Source: Cannabis sativa (lineage: Eukaryota > Streptophyta > Magnoliopsida > Rosales > Cannabaceae). Taken from it: a stretch of DNA of 64,000 bases. Positions 21,145 to 33,727 of this stretch are shown one piece after another. The stretch spans positions 73,647,580 to 73,711,579 of the forward strand of contig NC_083610.1 of NCBI RefSeq assembly GCF_029168945.1, read 5' to 3'. The position numbers and the translations under genes are program-made. Each line of letters opens with the position of its first letter. Within the stretch, counting starts at the first letter, position 1. The notes beneath the pieces were generated by a model. It worked only from the letters and a program-made list of their open reading frames with translations. It ran no database searches and was not told the origin of the DNA.

Positions 21145-23879
21145 ATGGTAATTGATTTGCTTGCAAGAAATTTGGACTTTAAAACGATTGTTTGATGTTT
21201 TGGATGATATCATGTTGTATTGAGTGTTATATGATGATTGATTGATGTTTGTGAATTTTCGTGAAAAATAATTGAAATTTTGTTTCTGGAATTATTTTAT
21301 TGGATAGTATGGAAAAAATTAAGCAAGTTACTTTTTTACAGAACTCAATTTCGATTTAATTTGAATTAGTTATGATTTTTTGAAGATTCGAAAAAAGGTA
21401 GGGATGCTGCACTCAGATATTAAATTAAATTTTTTATTAAATTAATTTTTTTTTTAAAATTAATTTGACCTTATTTAAATTTAAAATAAGATAACTATAA
21501 TCATGAAATTTTAAATAGAAGTAGTATATTTTGTTAACTTTTAAATTTTGTTATTTTATTTATTTAAATTAAATTTAAAATCTGAAAAAGATATTTAATT
21601 TATCTTTTTTAATTTTTATTTAATTTTTTATTTATAAAATAACATTTAATTTTTAAAAGTAGTTAGCAAATTTTGAAATGATATTTAGGTTAGTTGAAAC
21701 CTAATTTTTCAAAATTATAGGTTTAATTTTAAATATTATTTTATTATTATTTTCGAAAATAAATAAATTTTTTTTATTTTTATTTTTCTGAAAAATTAAA
21801 TATTAATTTTATTTCTTTATTTAATTATTTTATTTTCGAAATTTATTTATTTAAAATTAAATAAATCCTACTTCCAACTATCCAGCTAACCTTGTTGCAG
21901 GAGTATGTGGTTTTAGCTTGTTTGTAAGTTTTTAAAACCTATTATTGCTTGATTGCAAATAGCCATGGTTAACTTGTTGAGAGATCCAATGATCTGATTT
22001 TAACTCATGGCTCCCTTGATCAAGTAAATAATTTGTAACAGGTAAAATTTACAATCTTCTTTCATCTGTGTATGACCTAGCAACATGATAGGATCCATCC
22101 AAATGTGTGCCTGTGTGAGCCTATATGTTTATTTTATTATATAGATGCATATAGGTTGTTGCTAAATAAAATATCACACCATGATAGATTTTATTTAGGT
22201 CCATTTAGTTTTTGGACCTATTCAATTAATAACAGTTATTTATTTTAAGGTTAACTTCCTCTCTTTTGGGCCTTGTGTGAGAGTTGGGAGCCATAGAAGT
22301 GGGTACGACATACTGAACCCAGCACCCCCTCACATGAACTACCCCAATTGTGAAGGCCCATTTGCCTGATTTGAATAACTGTACTAGGTTAATTATATTA
22401 GTTTGACCTAATAAAATTGAATTAGCAACTTAATTAACTTTTAAAATATATGAAAATTTATTTTCATTTTAATATTTTAAAGTTAATTTAAGAAAAACAC
22501 TTTTAGTTTTAGATATTGTTTCTAGACAAACTATTTGTATTTTTCTTGTATTTAATTAAATAAAGAATTTTAAGTAACTTGATTCTTTCTGGAACTTATT
22601 TAATTAAATATTTCTATTTAAGTTATAGATTAGTTATATTAACTGATTTTTCATATCTAACTTAAATTTGAATATTTTATTTAAATTTAAAATTAAGTTG
22701 AGGAATCCTAGGCATTAGTTATTAAAGATTCTTAAGATATTTTTTAAGTTAGTTTTTAAACTTCAAATGGAATATTTTTCAAATTAAGTGGTTACAACTT
22801 AATTTTTGATATTTAATTAAATTTAAATTTGAAAATATTTAAGTTTTAGATTTTTTCTATACAACTTAAATTAGATATTTTTTCAAATTTTTTGTTGAAA
22901 AGATACTTAGTCAAATAAGATATTTTCTAGATAGTTATTTCTAGACTACTTATTATTTCTAATATTTAAATAGGAAAATATTATACATTGTGAAATTAAT
23001 TATTTAAATAATTAATTTTGGTACAATTTATTTTAAGTATTTTTTTTTCCTAGTATTAAACTAGAAATTAATAATTAAGCCTTCTCTACTCTTAATTATT
23101 TATTTCTTGAATTTAATACATTTAATTAAATTGAAAAATTAAATATCTAAGTTGATTTTCATCATGATACTTAAATATTTATTTTTCATGATACTTAATT
23201 AAATAGAAAATTATTTTTAGGTTGAAATTTATTTTTTCAACTTAAATTTAAATAATTTTCAATATATATTTTTCTTTATTTTGTTGATCAATTTCGAAAA
23301 TTGCATTTTAATTATGCAATAATTTTGAATTTTTCTTGAAAAATAAATTAAGTTGTAAATTAATTATTTATTTTAATTAATTCTTGGACCAACTTAAATC
23401 AATGATTTTTTCATCTATTGATTAATTTAAAATAAATGAATTTAAGTATATTATTAGAAATTGAATTAATTAGTCAAAGGAAAGTCTAGATAGGTGATAT
23501 TTTTGCTTGAAGTATTTTTTCGAAAATTTGTATAGTTTTATACTTTATTTTTCGAATACAATGAATATATTCTTATGAAAATTTATTTTAAGTTGCTAAT
23601 TAATTTAAATTAATACAACTTAAATTAATTTTTCTCAATATTTATATTCAAAATTACTACTAAGATGGAAATAATTCATTTATTTCAATCACCATCTAAG
23701 TATAATTTTATAAATATTAAATTAAATTCTTATTTTGAATTTTTAATTCTATATTTGATATTTAATGAATATATTTATTAGAATAATAAAGAAAATACAT
23801 TTTAAAGAATGAGCTTTATTATTATTAAGATATTCGATCTCCATTGTTGGTTTTACATCGCGTTTGTTTTAGTGAGTAA

Positions 23880-23896
23880 TCCTCCCTAATAGAGGA
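23880..23896 (+). promoter_or_regulatory. Conserved leader hairpin, element A
   Basis: TCCTCC-CTAAT-AGAGGA can form a 5-6-bp stem. The related units have TCCTCC/GGAGGA and TCATCC/GGATGA, a compensated change. It is followed by conserved ACGTTCATTAGCAATTT. Function inferred only. Confidence 0.55.
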
Positions 23897-24043
23897 ACGT
23901 TCATTAGCAATTTCGCACCGTTTAATCTCGAAAGATAAGTAGTTTGTAAGTGTTTTATATGGTATGGATCACCCTAATGGTGGCGACCATGTTTGACTTG
24001 GATATTACGAAACAATGGTAGAAGGTTATAAGATAGAATAGCC

Positions 24044-24179
24044 TTGACTCTCGCCTAAACGGGACAACGCTGGATTCCAATCTTGATCGAATAAAAGGTT
24101 GCTAGAATGTTCAACATTTTAGATGAGCTGACAACTCTATTCAATAGATGGTAGCTTTGACTCTCGCCTAAACGGGACA
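24044..24179 (+). promoter_or_regulatory. Paired pre-gag motif, element A
   Basis: Two identical 23-nt motifs (core GACTCTCGCCTAAACGGGAC) at 24044-24066 and 24157-24179, 113 bp apart, ending 180 bp before the gag ATG. A CTGATATCAG palindrome follows the second. Candidate RNA packaging or dimerisation signal. Confidence 0.65.
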
Positions 24180-24358
24180 CTGATATCAGTTTGTTGAAAA
24201 ACCTTGGAAATTATTTAGGATTGAATTTTTTTTTTTTTTGTATTTTCTCATATCATTCCTACTTGCTATGTGCTTATAATTTCTGAATTGATTTTGTGTT
24301 AAACCATTATTGATTTCTATTTGTTGATTTCTATTATTTTGTAGTATCCTGTATTATC

Positions 24359-25218
24359 ATGATGAATTCCATGTTATCACTGTTGACTGAAAATAAGCTA
24401 AATGGATCTAACTTTCCCAAATGGAATGAAAACATTAACATTGCTCTCATAGGCGAAAGTGCCTTGTTTGTTTTAATTGAGCCGTCACCTGAAGTGCCTG
24501 GGGATAATGCATCCAAAGCTGTGAAAGAAAAGTATGAGCGTTGGCAGAAAGCAAATGACAAAGCTCTATACTTTATGCTTTCCAGCATGGTTGACACCCT
24601 CAAAACTCGGTTTTCTAAAACCGAAAAGGCTGCTGAAGTTATGATGAGCTATTCGGTAGGGCATCACTTCAGTCTCGCTTTGACGCGACTAAGAAGTATA
24701 TCAATACACGGATGGAACCCCATCAAAACGTGCGTGATCATGTTCTCCTCATGGTAAGTAATTTCCAAGAAGCCCAGGATCATGGTGCTGAAATGGATCA
24801 CACTACTCAAGTAAGCCTTATCTTGAATAGTCTGACTCCAGCATTTCTACCATACACATCAAATTATGTCATGAATAAGAAGGACATAGACTTTCATGAG
24901 TTAGTCAATGACCTTCAAACTTATGAAAATTTGATTGGAGGACCCAAAAAGAAAGGGAGTAAGCCTCACAATTCTTGGAATGGTAATGGGACGGTAAAAC
25001 CTGAAGCAAATATTGCATCTGCTTCAAAACCCAAATCGAAGAAGAAGTGGAAGAACACCAAGAAGCGTGCAAAAGTCATGAAAAACAAAAAGGCTGCTGC
25101 TTCTGGTGATGCTACACTTAAAGGAAAGTGTTTCTACTGCAATGAGAAAGGTCATTGGAAATCCCAGTGTCCTAAACTTCTTGCAAAGAAACAAGGTATT
25201 TCTATTTATAAACTTTAA
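24359..25218 (+). pseudogene. Copia gag, one frameshift (element A)
   Basis: The first 95 residues (MMNSMLSLLTENKLNG..., KEKYERWQKANDKALYFMLS, SSMVDTLKTRF) are the N-terminal gag domain of copia elements. A small deletion around 24643 shifts the frame before ELFGRASLQSRF. The second frame continues with gag core (EMDHTTQVSLILNSLTPAFL), a lysine-rich region and a CCHC knuckle CFYCNEKGHWKSQC. Gag forms the virus-like particle and binds RNA. Element B keeps the homologous frame open, so this frameshift is copy-specific. The start codon aligns with MNN-MVSLL in element B. Confidence 0.88.
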
Positions 25219-27027
25219 GAGTTTTAGTGAATTATTATCCAATTGGATTTATGAATCTGGACTAACTTTGTTTATTTGTTTCTTCTTCTTATAGGCCAAG
25301 CTACTTGAACTCAGATGAGTTGGATCAAAAAGCTGGACCAAGGGTGAAATCGTCCAGATGAAGATGAAGCTCTTCTATCTATTTTTGAATTAATTGTTTT
25401 AGTTTAAAGACAATTTAGATTTCGAATTTTAGTTAGGGATTTTTATCCCTATTTTTCTCATATTGTTGCAATATTTTTTTTTTATTTATTATTAATAAAG
25501 TTTCTTTTATTTTCAAACCAATTGCAATTAATGAGATTGAGCTTCATTTACTTTATCTTAATCAACAATTATGACATTATATTTATATGTTTGTATGTGT
25601 AAGTGTTTTTTATTATTGATGCAAATTCTATAATATTAACAATTCTTCATAGAGTTATATTAACAATTCTTCATAGAGTTATATTTCTATGTTTATTAAT
25701 AATTGTTAATTCTAATACAATTATTAAAATTTGTTTAATAAAAAGAGCTTTTGATCTGATAGGGGTGGAGAAAAGTTAAGAAAACTATGCAGTTCAACGA
25801 TCTTTTATATCTAATGAACTCTGGATAGTATTCAACTCCATATAAACTCTATCACACTTAGAGAATCATGATCTTTACAACCTTTAGGGGTGGATCATAA
25901 TCTCTATATACTTAGGGGTGGAGTTTATCCACAATACCCTATATGTATATACTTAGGGGTGGAGTCTATTCCACATTACCCTATGTAACACATATTTTCT
26001 TTAAACGTGGAAGTAATATAATGACTTAGCTATTATCAATATAAATCCTTGATCTTGATTGTATGCTCCATTTCGTTTTACCATTGTAGTAAAAGTTTGA
26101 TACCTATAAAAGTTCTTTGATAAAGTTTCACACTACCTTAATTGAGTGGGAGAATTTTAAAATTCTATACCCATCTTCATTAGGTTGACACTTGTGATAG
26201 ATACTTAAGAACACTACTGAAAAGAAAATCTAACCATTCACATGGATAGTTTTAACTTATCAGAACTATGAGAATAAGATAAAGAACTCTAGTTCAGTCT
26301 ATTCGAATGACTTGAACCAAGAATTCTTAATCCTCATAAAATTTTATGGTATCTTAATTTTGATTACTTAATCTCTGGCATATATTTTTCACTTCAAATA
26401 CTAGTCTGCTATGTTGATGACTTAGTCTCAACTTAAAGTTTTGGACTAATACAAAAGTCACAACTAGGTAACTCTCCAAACTATAAAGAGGTTAAAAGTA
26501 TTTAACCAGACATCTGCTATTAAGTGGGAGCTATCTGAGATGTAATCAAATAGGGAAAATTAGAAGATATTCAAGAAATATTTATGAAAGTGATCTATAT
26601 GTTAGATATTAAATAACTGTGTATCATTTATCCTTGTATCTCACCAACTCATTCGAAATTCTTGAGATGGTGCTTACTTTGGGGGTGGAGGAGTTATTCT
26701 ATAATAATTCAAGCTCTACCAGAGAAGACTTATAACTTTGTAAATTCGAAAATACCAGAAAGTTATATTACTGAAGAAAAGTCTACACTGTATTATCTCA
26801 ATTACATATTTTAAAATATGAGAGATATGTCTTCTGTTTATTCAGATGTACTTTTAAACAGTAAAGATTTCAGTATCCCTTGATGAGTAAAGCATATAGT
26901 AAAGGATGTTTCATAAGTGTATTTATGAACTAGTTTCCAGAAGTTTGGGTGGATTCAAATCTACACTTGATCTGAAGATCAAGACATCAGATTGACCTAA
27001 TTGCACACTTTGTTTTATGTTAGTGCA
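25219..27027 (+). other. Pol-less tract of element A with protease relic
   Basis: Directly after gag, a short decayed match to the copia protease start is visible (NWIYESGLTLFIC, where relatives have DSG-x-TNHVC). It is followed by GATGAAGATGAAGCTC and a non-coding stretch with several GGGGTGGA words. No integrase or RT motif remains. The same order occurs in element B (49819-51776), so the tract is a family feature, not random decay. Confidence 0.65.
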
Positions 27028-27037
27028 AGTGGGAGTT
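27028..27037 (+). other. Polypurine tract, element A
   Basis: AAGTGGGAG ends two bases before the TGTTGGG start of the 3' LTR, the correct place for plus-strand priming. Confidence 0.75.
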
Positions 27038-28926
27038 TGTTGGGTTTTATGCCCTAAATAAAACTATTTACAATCTGATTAGTAATCAATATAAGAAATT
27101 TGAAGTGATTTATGTTTGCATGAATTTTACATGCTAATGGTTTAATATGTTTATTACATTTACACACAAAATCAATTAAATCCAGATCATATGTTTATTC
27201 ACAATTACAGTATCGTCAACACAGTGGAATGTGATTGTGATCATATGAATCAAAAGACTAAGTCCCTGTTTCATCAGTGTTTTGGATTTACACTAATGTG
27301 ATAATCAGCGATGATGTGTACTTACACTTGGAGTAAGTGTTATGTTCTTTCCAGGGCATTAGTAAAGTATACTAGTTTCGAATGTATGAAGTATACATTG
27401 GACTAGACCGATATTGCAACTTAGTTAAGATATTACAAACTTACCGTTATATCTTTCCAAGTCAATATCAGTAGTTGATCTTAAGATTAGAAGAATCTAA
27501 ATCCTGATATTCTTAGGCTCAACTCAGGAGTACTATTCATGTTCTTTGATTTATTTGTTAAGCCTACTTTTGGGTCAGGGTGATACGTATATTTTGGGAA
27601 CATGATAGTATGATTGAGTGGGAGTGGTGAACATAAATATGGAATCTATAGCTTCTACTGGTGTATAGAAGTCAAGTGATGATTCCCTTCGAGCTTAGAA
27701 AATAGAAGTAAGTGGATGAGCTCTTGTTTAAGTGACTAATTCTTAGATCACTAAACACCATTTACAGGTAGCTAAGTGTTTTAAGGGGCAAAATACATTG
27801 AGGGGTGAGAATGGTAAAATTATCCCATCTCGATGTAAATCATCTATATAGAGGATCTTTGATCACAATAAGATTATAACAATGGTTAAATGAGATAGCA
27901 TATCTATATCGTGGAATATATAATATGCTCTATATAAGTCTGAGAGTGCTTTCTAAGTTCTAAGAGTGGATTCAACGAAGAATTAATAAGTAGGAATTTA
28001 CTTAGTAAATTCGGTTCACTTATTGGAAGCTCAGCATATAGATCCATGGTCCCCATTCTAGTTGAGAACATACTGCTTTTAAGACTCAATAATTGATTCG
28101 TGATTGGTCAATTATAATTCTAAAAGTTAGACTATGTCTAATTTGTGAATTTTCACTAAGCAGTGGCGAAATTGTAAAGAAAAGAGATTCTAGGTTTATT
28201 TATTTATTAATAGACTTTATATGTCTAATTAATAATTAAATTAAATGACAATATTATTTAATAATCTATTTTAGTTATTAAATAATTAGTTTTGGCATTT
28301 AAAAGGTTAGAATTGGAAAATTGGCGTTTTTGAGAAAATAGAAATAAAATTTGTTAAAACTGCAAAACTAAGTGGGGCCCATTACTTACACCTTGGCCGG
28401 CCACTTTATGTGGAATTTCAAATTGATATTTTCATTATTTTAATGCCAAATAATTCCTAACCTAAACCTAGTAGTTTCCTATAAATAGAAAGTGATGACT
28501 CAGTCAAAATCATAACTTTGAATAAGCTTTTCTGTCAGAAAATTCTCTCTTCAGAAAAACTGAGCCTTCCCTTTTTCTATACCTTGGCTGAACCTCTTTC
28601 TCTCTTTTCTTCTTCTAAATTTCGAACCTTAGTGATAGAGTAAGTGCCCACACACAGCAAGTGGTAACTCAATCATAGATTGGAAGACTGTGAAGGATCA
28701 AACACAAAGAGAAGGACATTCAGGCTCAGATCTTGATAATACTCTGCGACAGAAAGGATACAAGGGTTAGAGATCTGAGTGGAAGGAGATATTAATTCCG
28801 CTGCATCAATGTAAGGTTTTGTTAACTTTATATGTGTTTAATTTATCGTTTTAGAAAGTTCATATTTAGGGTGTTAAACAACATACTTGTGAGTAGATCT
28901 AAGATCCTGGTAAAATAATTCCAACA
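27038..28926 (+). repeat. 3' LTR, element A
   Basis: Begins TGTTGGGTTTTATGCCC and ends AATTCCAACA (1889 bp, TG...CA with TGTTGG/CCAACA ends). It contains a CTATAAATA box near 28480. The last ~1.5 kb corresponds to the plus-oriented part of the 3.85-kb repeats. Confidence 0.9.
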
Positions 28927-29110
28927 GAATGCCCTCATGTTAGTCCTTTGGTTATTAGGTGACTAATCTCGAGAGTTAGCAGTGCTAATTTTTGGGGTTA
29001 ACACTTGCCCCTAGCCTTCAAGAATTCTTTTTAAGTGTTCTTGTCAACTGAGTAAGTTGGGGAATTTTCCTTGCTGAAGTGTGAATCTTATCTTCTTTGC
29101 GTTTCTCTAG
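28927..29110. other. Flank of element A, unassigned
   Basis: No feature supported except the phrase GGTTAACACTTGCCCCTAGC, which looks like 5' sequence of the following accessory ORF. No second half of a TSD is available to test the element edge. Confidence 0.3.
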
Positions 29111-29120
29111 AATGTGCTCA

Positions 29121-29130
29121 CTATATATAG
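29121..29130 (+). promoter_or_regulatory. TATA-like box upstream of gypsy accessory ORF
   Basis: CTATATATAG lies about 580 bp before the ATG at 29711. Position and strand would allow separate transcription of the accessory ORF, but no start site can be verified. Confidence 0.35.
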
Positions 29131-29164
29131 AGAGCGTCCCTTGCTTGAACTACACTTCATAAAA

Positions 29165-29225
29165 ACACCTTGGTGTAGTGGCAAATCCTTCTCATCTTGT
29201 CTAAGAGGTCCTGAGTTTGATCATT
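29165..29225 (+). repeat. tRNA-derived SINE-like fragment
   Basis: TGGTGTAGTGGCA resembles a pol III A box and GGTCCTGAGTTTGATC a B box, about 37 bp apart, as in tRNA-related SINE heads. It cannot fold as a real tRNA with an intact anticodon arm as far as seen. No A tail was found. Confidence 0.4.
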
Positions 29226-29710
29226 CACAAGGTCACTATTTCAAAACTTATTTATATTATTTAGATGTATATATTTATTTTTAACCACATATTTAAATAT
29301 ACTTGGATATTTTCCACACTTTTCTCCATCGTACATGGCATGTGTCACCCTTGATCCCGGGGTAGCATTATAACGCTTGCACTTTGATTTATGCAACAGG
29401 CTTCCTGCTCACTTCAAAGAAAGTTACACTTTATTCTGCGACCTTCCTTGTTCTAAGAGGTACCATGTTTATCTCTCATTTCTATATTTATTGTCTCTAC
29501 ACTTCCTGTCTAGAATGCTTGTGGTTGTGGTTCGTTTGTTGCCTTTATGGTGCCGGTTACATCACCTGCACCCTTATCGGGACATATACCCCATGTAATG
29601 TCTAGTGAGCTCAATACCTTGATTTTAACTCTTAGGTGGGGGTGTCAAGGCAGTGCATCTCTTTGAACTATTATGTCCTAGGTCTCATTTGGAAGCGACC
29701 CTAAAAAGAG

Positions 29711-32150
29711 ATGTTTTCTACGGCCGATATCATTGATATTTTGTCCTCTGATTTGGAGGGTACTCAAGAGAACCCACATGCTAGATATGATAGATTAATG
29801 TCTGAGAGGAGCAATATTTTGAACACATTATTAACGAGAGCGTGTTGAGAGGTTTCAAGCTGAAATTCATTCAGTTTTGAGTAGAGAACAAGATGATTTG
29901 GTTGCCGACTCTAACATGTATCTTTCTAGGCTTAGGGATTATCTTGTTGAGTCTCAAAATCATATAAGATTTCTTGAGAGTTCCCTTCCTCCTGAGCCTG
30001 ATACTCCATCCTATTTTGAGGTTGTCGGATCTTCTTTGGGCAAGGAGTGTGGGATCACATCTGTTCTCTCCTTAGTCTTAGAGGTACCTAAGGTTAGGGC
30101 TCAGGCTCATAAAATTCCCAAGAGAAATAGAAAATACGTGGCTCGTGCTTATCATTGCTTTTATGTGTCTGCAGGCATGACTCTTCCCAAACAATCGATG
30201 TATCCTGTTGCACCCCGTAGGCCCTCTTCACCTTACTTGCCTAGGCGGTAGGTCCCTCCATTGCCTAGCAAAGTATCCGTTGTCTATATAGATGTCAAGA
30301 ACACCATGTCAACATATGGGATTTGTAGGGTAATGGATACTTTAAACATATGTGCCACTAATGATTTGGCATTGTGTAAGCTGGGGTAAGATGAATTCGC
30401 CGTCGTACCTTGCCAAGGGAGTAGCCTTCAGCAAACACATTATTGTGGTTGATGCCACTTTACCTCTCCATCCATTTTTTGTTGACATACTTGCTTCCTT
30501 TGGCATTGCGCCTCTACAACTCCCCTCGATGGCTTATGTTATGCTGACATGTTTCGCCATTTCCTTCAAGGGGGTGAATGGCTGTTTCTCTTTAGCCACA
30601 GAGTTCCACTCAATTTTCAACATCTATCACACTACCAAATCTCCTAGCACTAACTTAGCACTAACTCTTTGAACGCGTTACAAAGATATTTCAATCTTTA
30701 TGAGGATGCAAGGGCCCCTAAGAATCTTCTTATGCCAAATTGTTTGAAAGTGTCTTGCCTGACAAATGTCTTGCTTCTTGAGGGTGTCCTTGCGCCGATT
30801 ACAGAGCTACAACCTCATAGGGATTCCTCTTACGTCCCCAACCCACTTCATGATTTCCACTCGCGGTCCTCACCATGAGGAAGATGAACCTGAAGAAATT
30901 GTGACCCCAACATCGGTTGCAGTTGTTCAATGCAAATGAATTGTTCCTGTGGTTGGTACGAATTCGAGACGTCCTGTCGAGTCAAAGAAATGTACTCCTC
31001 TTACTTCCAACATTCTAACACTTGAAACGGGCCGATCAATGTTTTCTAAATGTAAGAAAGGCCTTTCTTTGAGGCAACTTCTTGGGAACTATAGCTACTA
31101 ACGTAAGGAAGTCGAATCTTGACTGGGGATGTTAGGTTCATCTTCCTTTGAGATCCCCACTAATGTGTTTGTTCACCGCCTATCTTAACATACTTCTTCC
31201 GTGACTCATGACGAGGGAAAAAGTCATGTTACGGTTCCTGAACCTATCGATCCTATAGGTCTGATTGGGGATGTCGAGATGTAGGAGTCAGATGGGTATG
31301 CCCCATCTACAGGTGCTAGTCTCAAAGGTCAATTATGTGATGAGATGAATTTGGGAGGTTTTGGTTATGCCTCCATTGTTTCCTTTGATGCTTTCAATGC
31401 TCAACATCTTTTCCAAGATTCATTCGACCCAACCAAAGATTTTCCTCAACAGTCTTTTGATCTTGATGAGTTTTCCTAGTCTCAATCTCAAATGAGCCAA
31501 TTCTCTAGTGAGTACAACAAGCATCTTAGTGAGTACCCTCCCTTTAAATGGATTTGGTTGCATAAATCTTCAGTAGATGATCGATAGGAGGCGGCTCTCA
31601 AATGCAGCATATGGGTTAGTTTATGCTATCTTTGTATTTTAACATTTTGCTAACGATTTATTGACTTTAGTTTTTGCCTTGTAGGCTTCTGTCTTGCATC
31701 AGTATAACCCAAGCTCTAGTTCACTTAAAGAGGGGATATTTATCGCCTTCAAAAAGCTCTAAATGACTTGGCCGAGTATAACAGGCAACATAATGCACTC
31801 CAAGTGCATGTGGATCATCTTCAGACTGAGTTGAATGAGAGGCAATCCTCTGTGTCAAGTCTTACCCAACAACTTGAATACTCTCTCTGCATTTGCGATA
31901 AGTATTTTGCAAAGTCACAGACCTGGTAGGAAAAACTCCAGGCTAAGATTAGCAAACTACATCATTGTCTCCTCATCTTGAAAACAAAGAGCAAGGAGGA
32001 AGAAGAAGACAAGATCGAGTGCTTGTTATACGTTGCTTGGGTGAAAAATTATGGGGTCAGTTATAGCACTCTGGCCCCCTTCGCGGTTCACATGGTTGAG
32101 GATTTTAAGGCTGAATGTGGTGAATGGAGTGCAGTACGCTAGGGTAAGCA
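29711..32150 (+). pseudogene. Gypsy-type accessory ORF (PF04195-like), broken
   Basis: Starts MFSTADIIDILSSDLEG, shifts frame near 29840 and continues FQAEIHSVLSREQDD. The central piece (30352-30672) has LPLHPFFVDILASFGIAPLQ, the hallmark of the 'putative gypsy type transposon' domain found in accessory ORFs of plant Tat-like elements. A C-terminal coiled-coil-like part (DLAEYNRQHNALQVHVDHLQ, about 31760) and a final VHMVEDFKAECGEW follow. Several stops and shifts make it non-functional. In such elements the ORF lies opposite to gag-pol; here a minus-strand protease fragment at 33404 fits that layout. Molecular role unknown. Confidence 0.6.
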
Positions 32151-32395
32151 TCGTCGGGATGCTGATCTTTCGGGTAGTGGCACCTAGCAGCGTAGAAAGG
32201 CTTCAAAATTTTCTTTAATTTATGGTTTTAAACTCTTGGATGATTGTAAGACTTTATTTTTACTTTCTGTACCTTTGACACTTAGAAGCTGATCTTGGCC
32301 GAGTAATTCTTTAAGTTACTCCCTGTTTCGATGATTCTTCCTACTATGGTAAGTAGATTTTTTTTGCTTTACTTCTTTTGTTTCTTTGGTGTTTG

Positions 32396-32975
32396 AAACT
32401 GAAGCTAGCCGAGTGACTCTTAGGGTCACTATTTAGCAGAGTGACTTTTGTAACTGATGTTGGTCGAGTGACTCTGAGGGTTACTCTTTGAACAAGTGAC
32501 TTTGGTTCATTTTTTGGTCGAGTGACTTTGGTCCCCGCGGGGCCGAGTGGCATCTGTTCACTCTCTGGACGAGTAACTTTGGTCACTGAGTGACATTTGT
32601 AACCACTGTTAGCCGAGTGACTCTGAGGGTTACTCTTTGGCAAAATGACCTTTCGTTCACTTTTTGGCTGAGTGACTTTGGTCATCACGGGGCTGAGTGG
32701 CATCTGTTCACTCTCTGGCTGAGTGACTTTGGTCATCATGAGGCCGAGTGACATTTATAACTAATATTGGCCGAGTGACTTTGAGGGTTACTCTTTGGCC
32801 AAACAACCTTTGTTCAATTTTTGACCGAGTGACTTTGGTCACCGCAGGGCCGAGTGGCATCTACTCTTTGGCTGAGTGACTTTGGTCGCCGTGAGGCAGA
32901 GTGACATTTGTAACTGATGTTGGCCGAGTGACTTTGAGGGTTACTCTATGGCCTAACGACCTTTCCTACTGTGGT
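32396..32975 (+). repeat. ~154-bp higher-order minisatellite
   Basis: Repeats of GGCCGAGTGACTTTGGTCAC and variants. A larger period is marked by GTTGGCCGAGTGACTTTGAG at 32459, 32608, 32765 and 32919 (149, 157 and 154 bp apart). An open minus-strand frame of 136 codons through it reflects repeat bias, not a gene. Confidence 0.85.
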
Positions 32976-33403
32976 AAGCAGGTTTTCATTTGAGGGAGTA
33001 TTATTCTTTGAGCGGTCTCCTCCTCTTATCATTTATTCATCCTTTTACTTGGATGTGAGGGGGTTTATTATACTTGATTGCGTCCCCTCTTGATTTATGA
33101 GTGTTTTCTTACACTTGAGAGGTGTCCATCTCATTTCAGGCCATGAGTGTCTTTCAAGATCTCTTTGTCAATCAAAGGTAGCTAGTCCTTGTCGGCTTAT
33201 AATTTTTTTACCACCCCCAAGTGTATACATTGAAGCACTAAGAAAAGGAAAAAGGAAAGAAGTCATACCAATGGAGTTGCCCAAGGGCTTCTCCTTGATT
33301 CTTATCAACTAACATAACTAAAGGATATCTCCATTCTCTCTCTTTTTTTCAAGGATTCCCCATGCTTTTCTTTATGGCTTGTCTCCGCTATACTTTCTTC
33401 AAC
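32976..33403. other. Unassigned degraded region
   Basis: No gene supported. It lies between the minisatellite and a gypsy protease fragment and may be decayed pol of the same element. Confidence 0.3.
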
Positions 33404-33703
33404 TCAACATGGCCCTTCAGATATCATCATTGCCATGGGTTCCTTGGTTTTGGTGGCGAGGCGCAGCGAGGTATTGTAGCATTCTCTCGCCTCTTTCTGC
33501 TCCTCCTTTAGCGTGGCTACTCCTCTGGGGGTAGGAAACTTCATGACCAAATGATATATGGAGGTTATGGCTTTCAAACGATTGAACAATGGTCTTCCTA
33601 TCACCGCATTGAATGCTGCCAGGCAATTCACCACTAAAAATGTGGCCATCACCGTGGAGTGCCTGGGGCTCTCTCCAATGGTAAATCCATAAATTGGTAT
33701 CAC
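33404..33703 (-). pseudogene. Gypsy (Tat-like) protease-region fragment
   Basis: Minus-strand translation contains FLVVNCLAAFNAVIGRPLFN, then AITSIYHLVMKFPTPRGVA and EARECYNTSL. This is the C-terminal half of the retropepsin region of Tat-lineage gypsy polyproteins; the same region is at 60786-60989. The catalytic aspartate part and all RT, RNase H and integrase are missing. It probably belongs with the accessory ORF at 29711 as a deleted minus-strand element. Confidence 0.7.
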
Positions 33704-33727
33704 ACACTACTTTCAGTCTTTGAATCT

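Larger units (their letters stand above)
21145..24358 (+). other. Long untranslated leader of element A
   Basis: About 3.2 kb between PBS and gag without any credible frame. Extremely AT-rich blocks surround conserved islands: GGAAGTAGGA-type sequence near 21870, a GTACGACATACTGAACCC block near 22300, the hairpin at 23880-23896 and the paired motif at 24044-24179. The same islands are found in the other two copia units, which implies selection on RNA or DNA signals rather than protein. Confidence 0.7.
20664..28926 (+). mobile_element. Gag-only (TR-GAG-like) copia element A
   Basis: The order is partial 5' LTR (20664-21129), PBS, 3.2-kb leader, gag (24359-25218), ~1.8-kb non-coding tract, PPT, full 3' LTR (27038-28926). 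The last 466 bp of both LTRs match with about ten differences. No integrase, RT or RNase H is recognisable. Established knowledge: LTR elements that keep only gag (TR-GAG) occur across plants and depend on relatives for enzymes. The 5' LTR is missing its first ~1.42 kb, so this copy cannot be fully functional now. Confidence 0.8.

Noticed and set aside
29165..29225. Functional tRNA gene
   Set aside because: A/B-box-like words are present but no consistent cloverleaf or anticodon arm was seen; a SINE-type fragment is more likely.
32344..32754. 136-codon minus-strand ORF
   Set aside because: Repeat-driven frame through the minisatellite.
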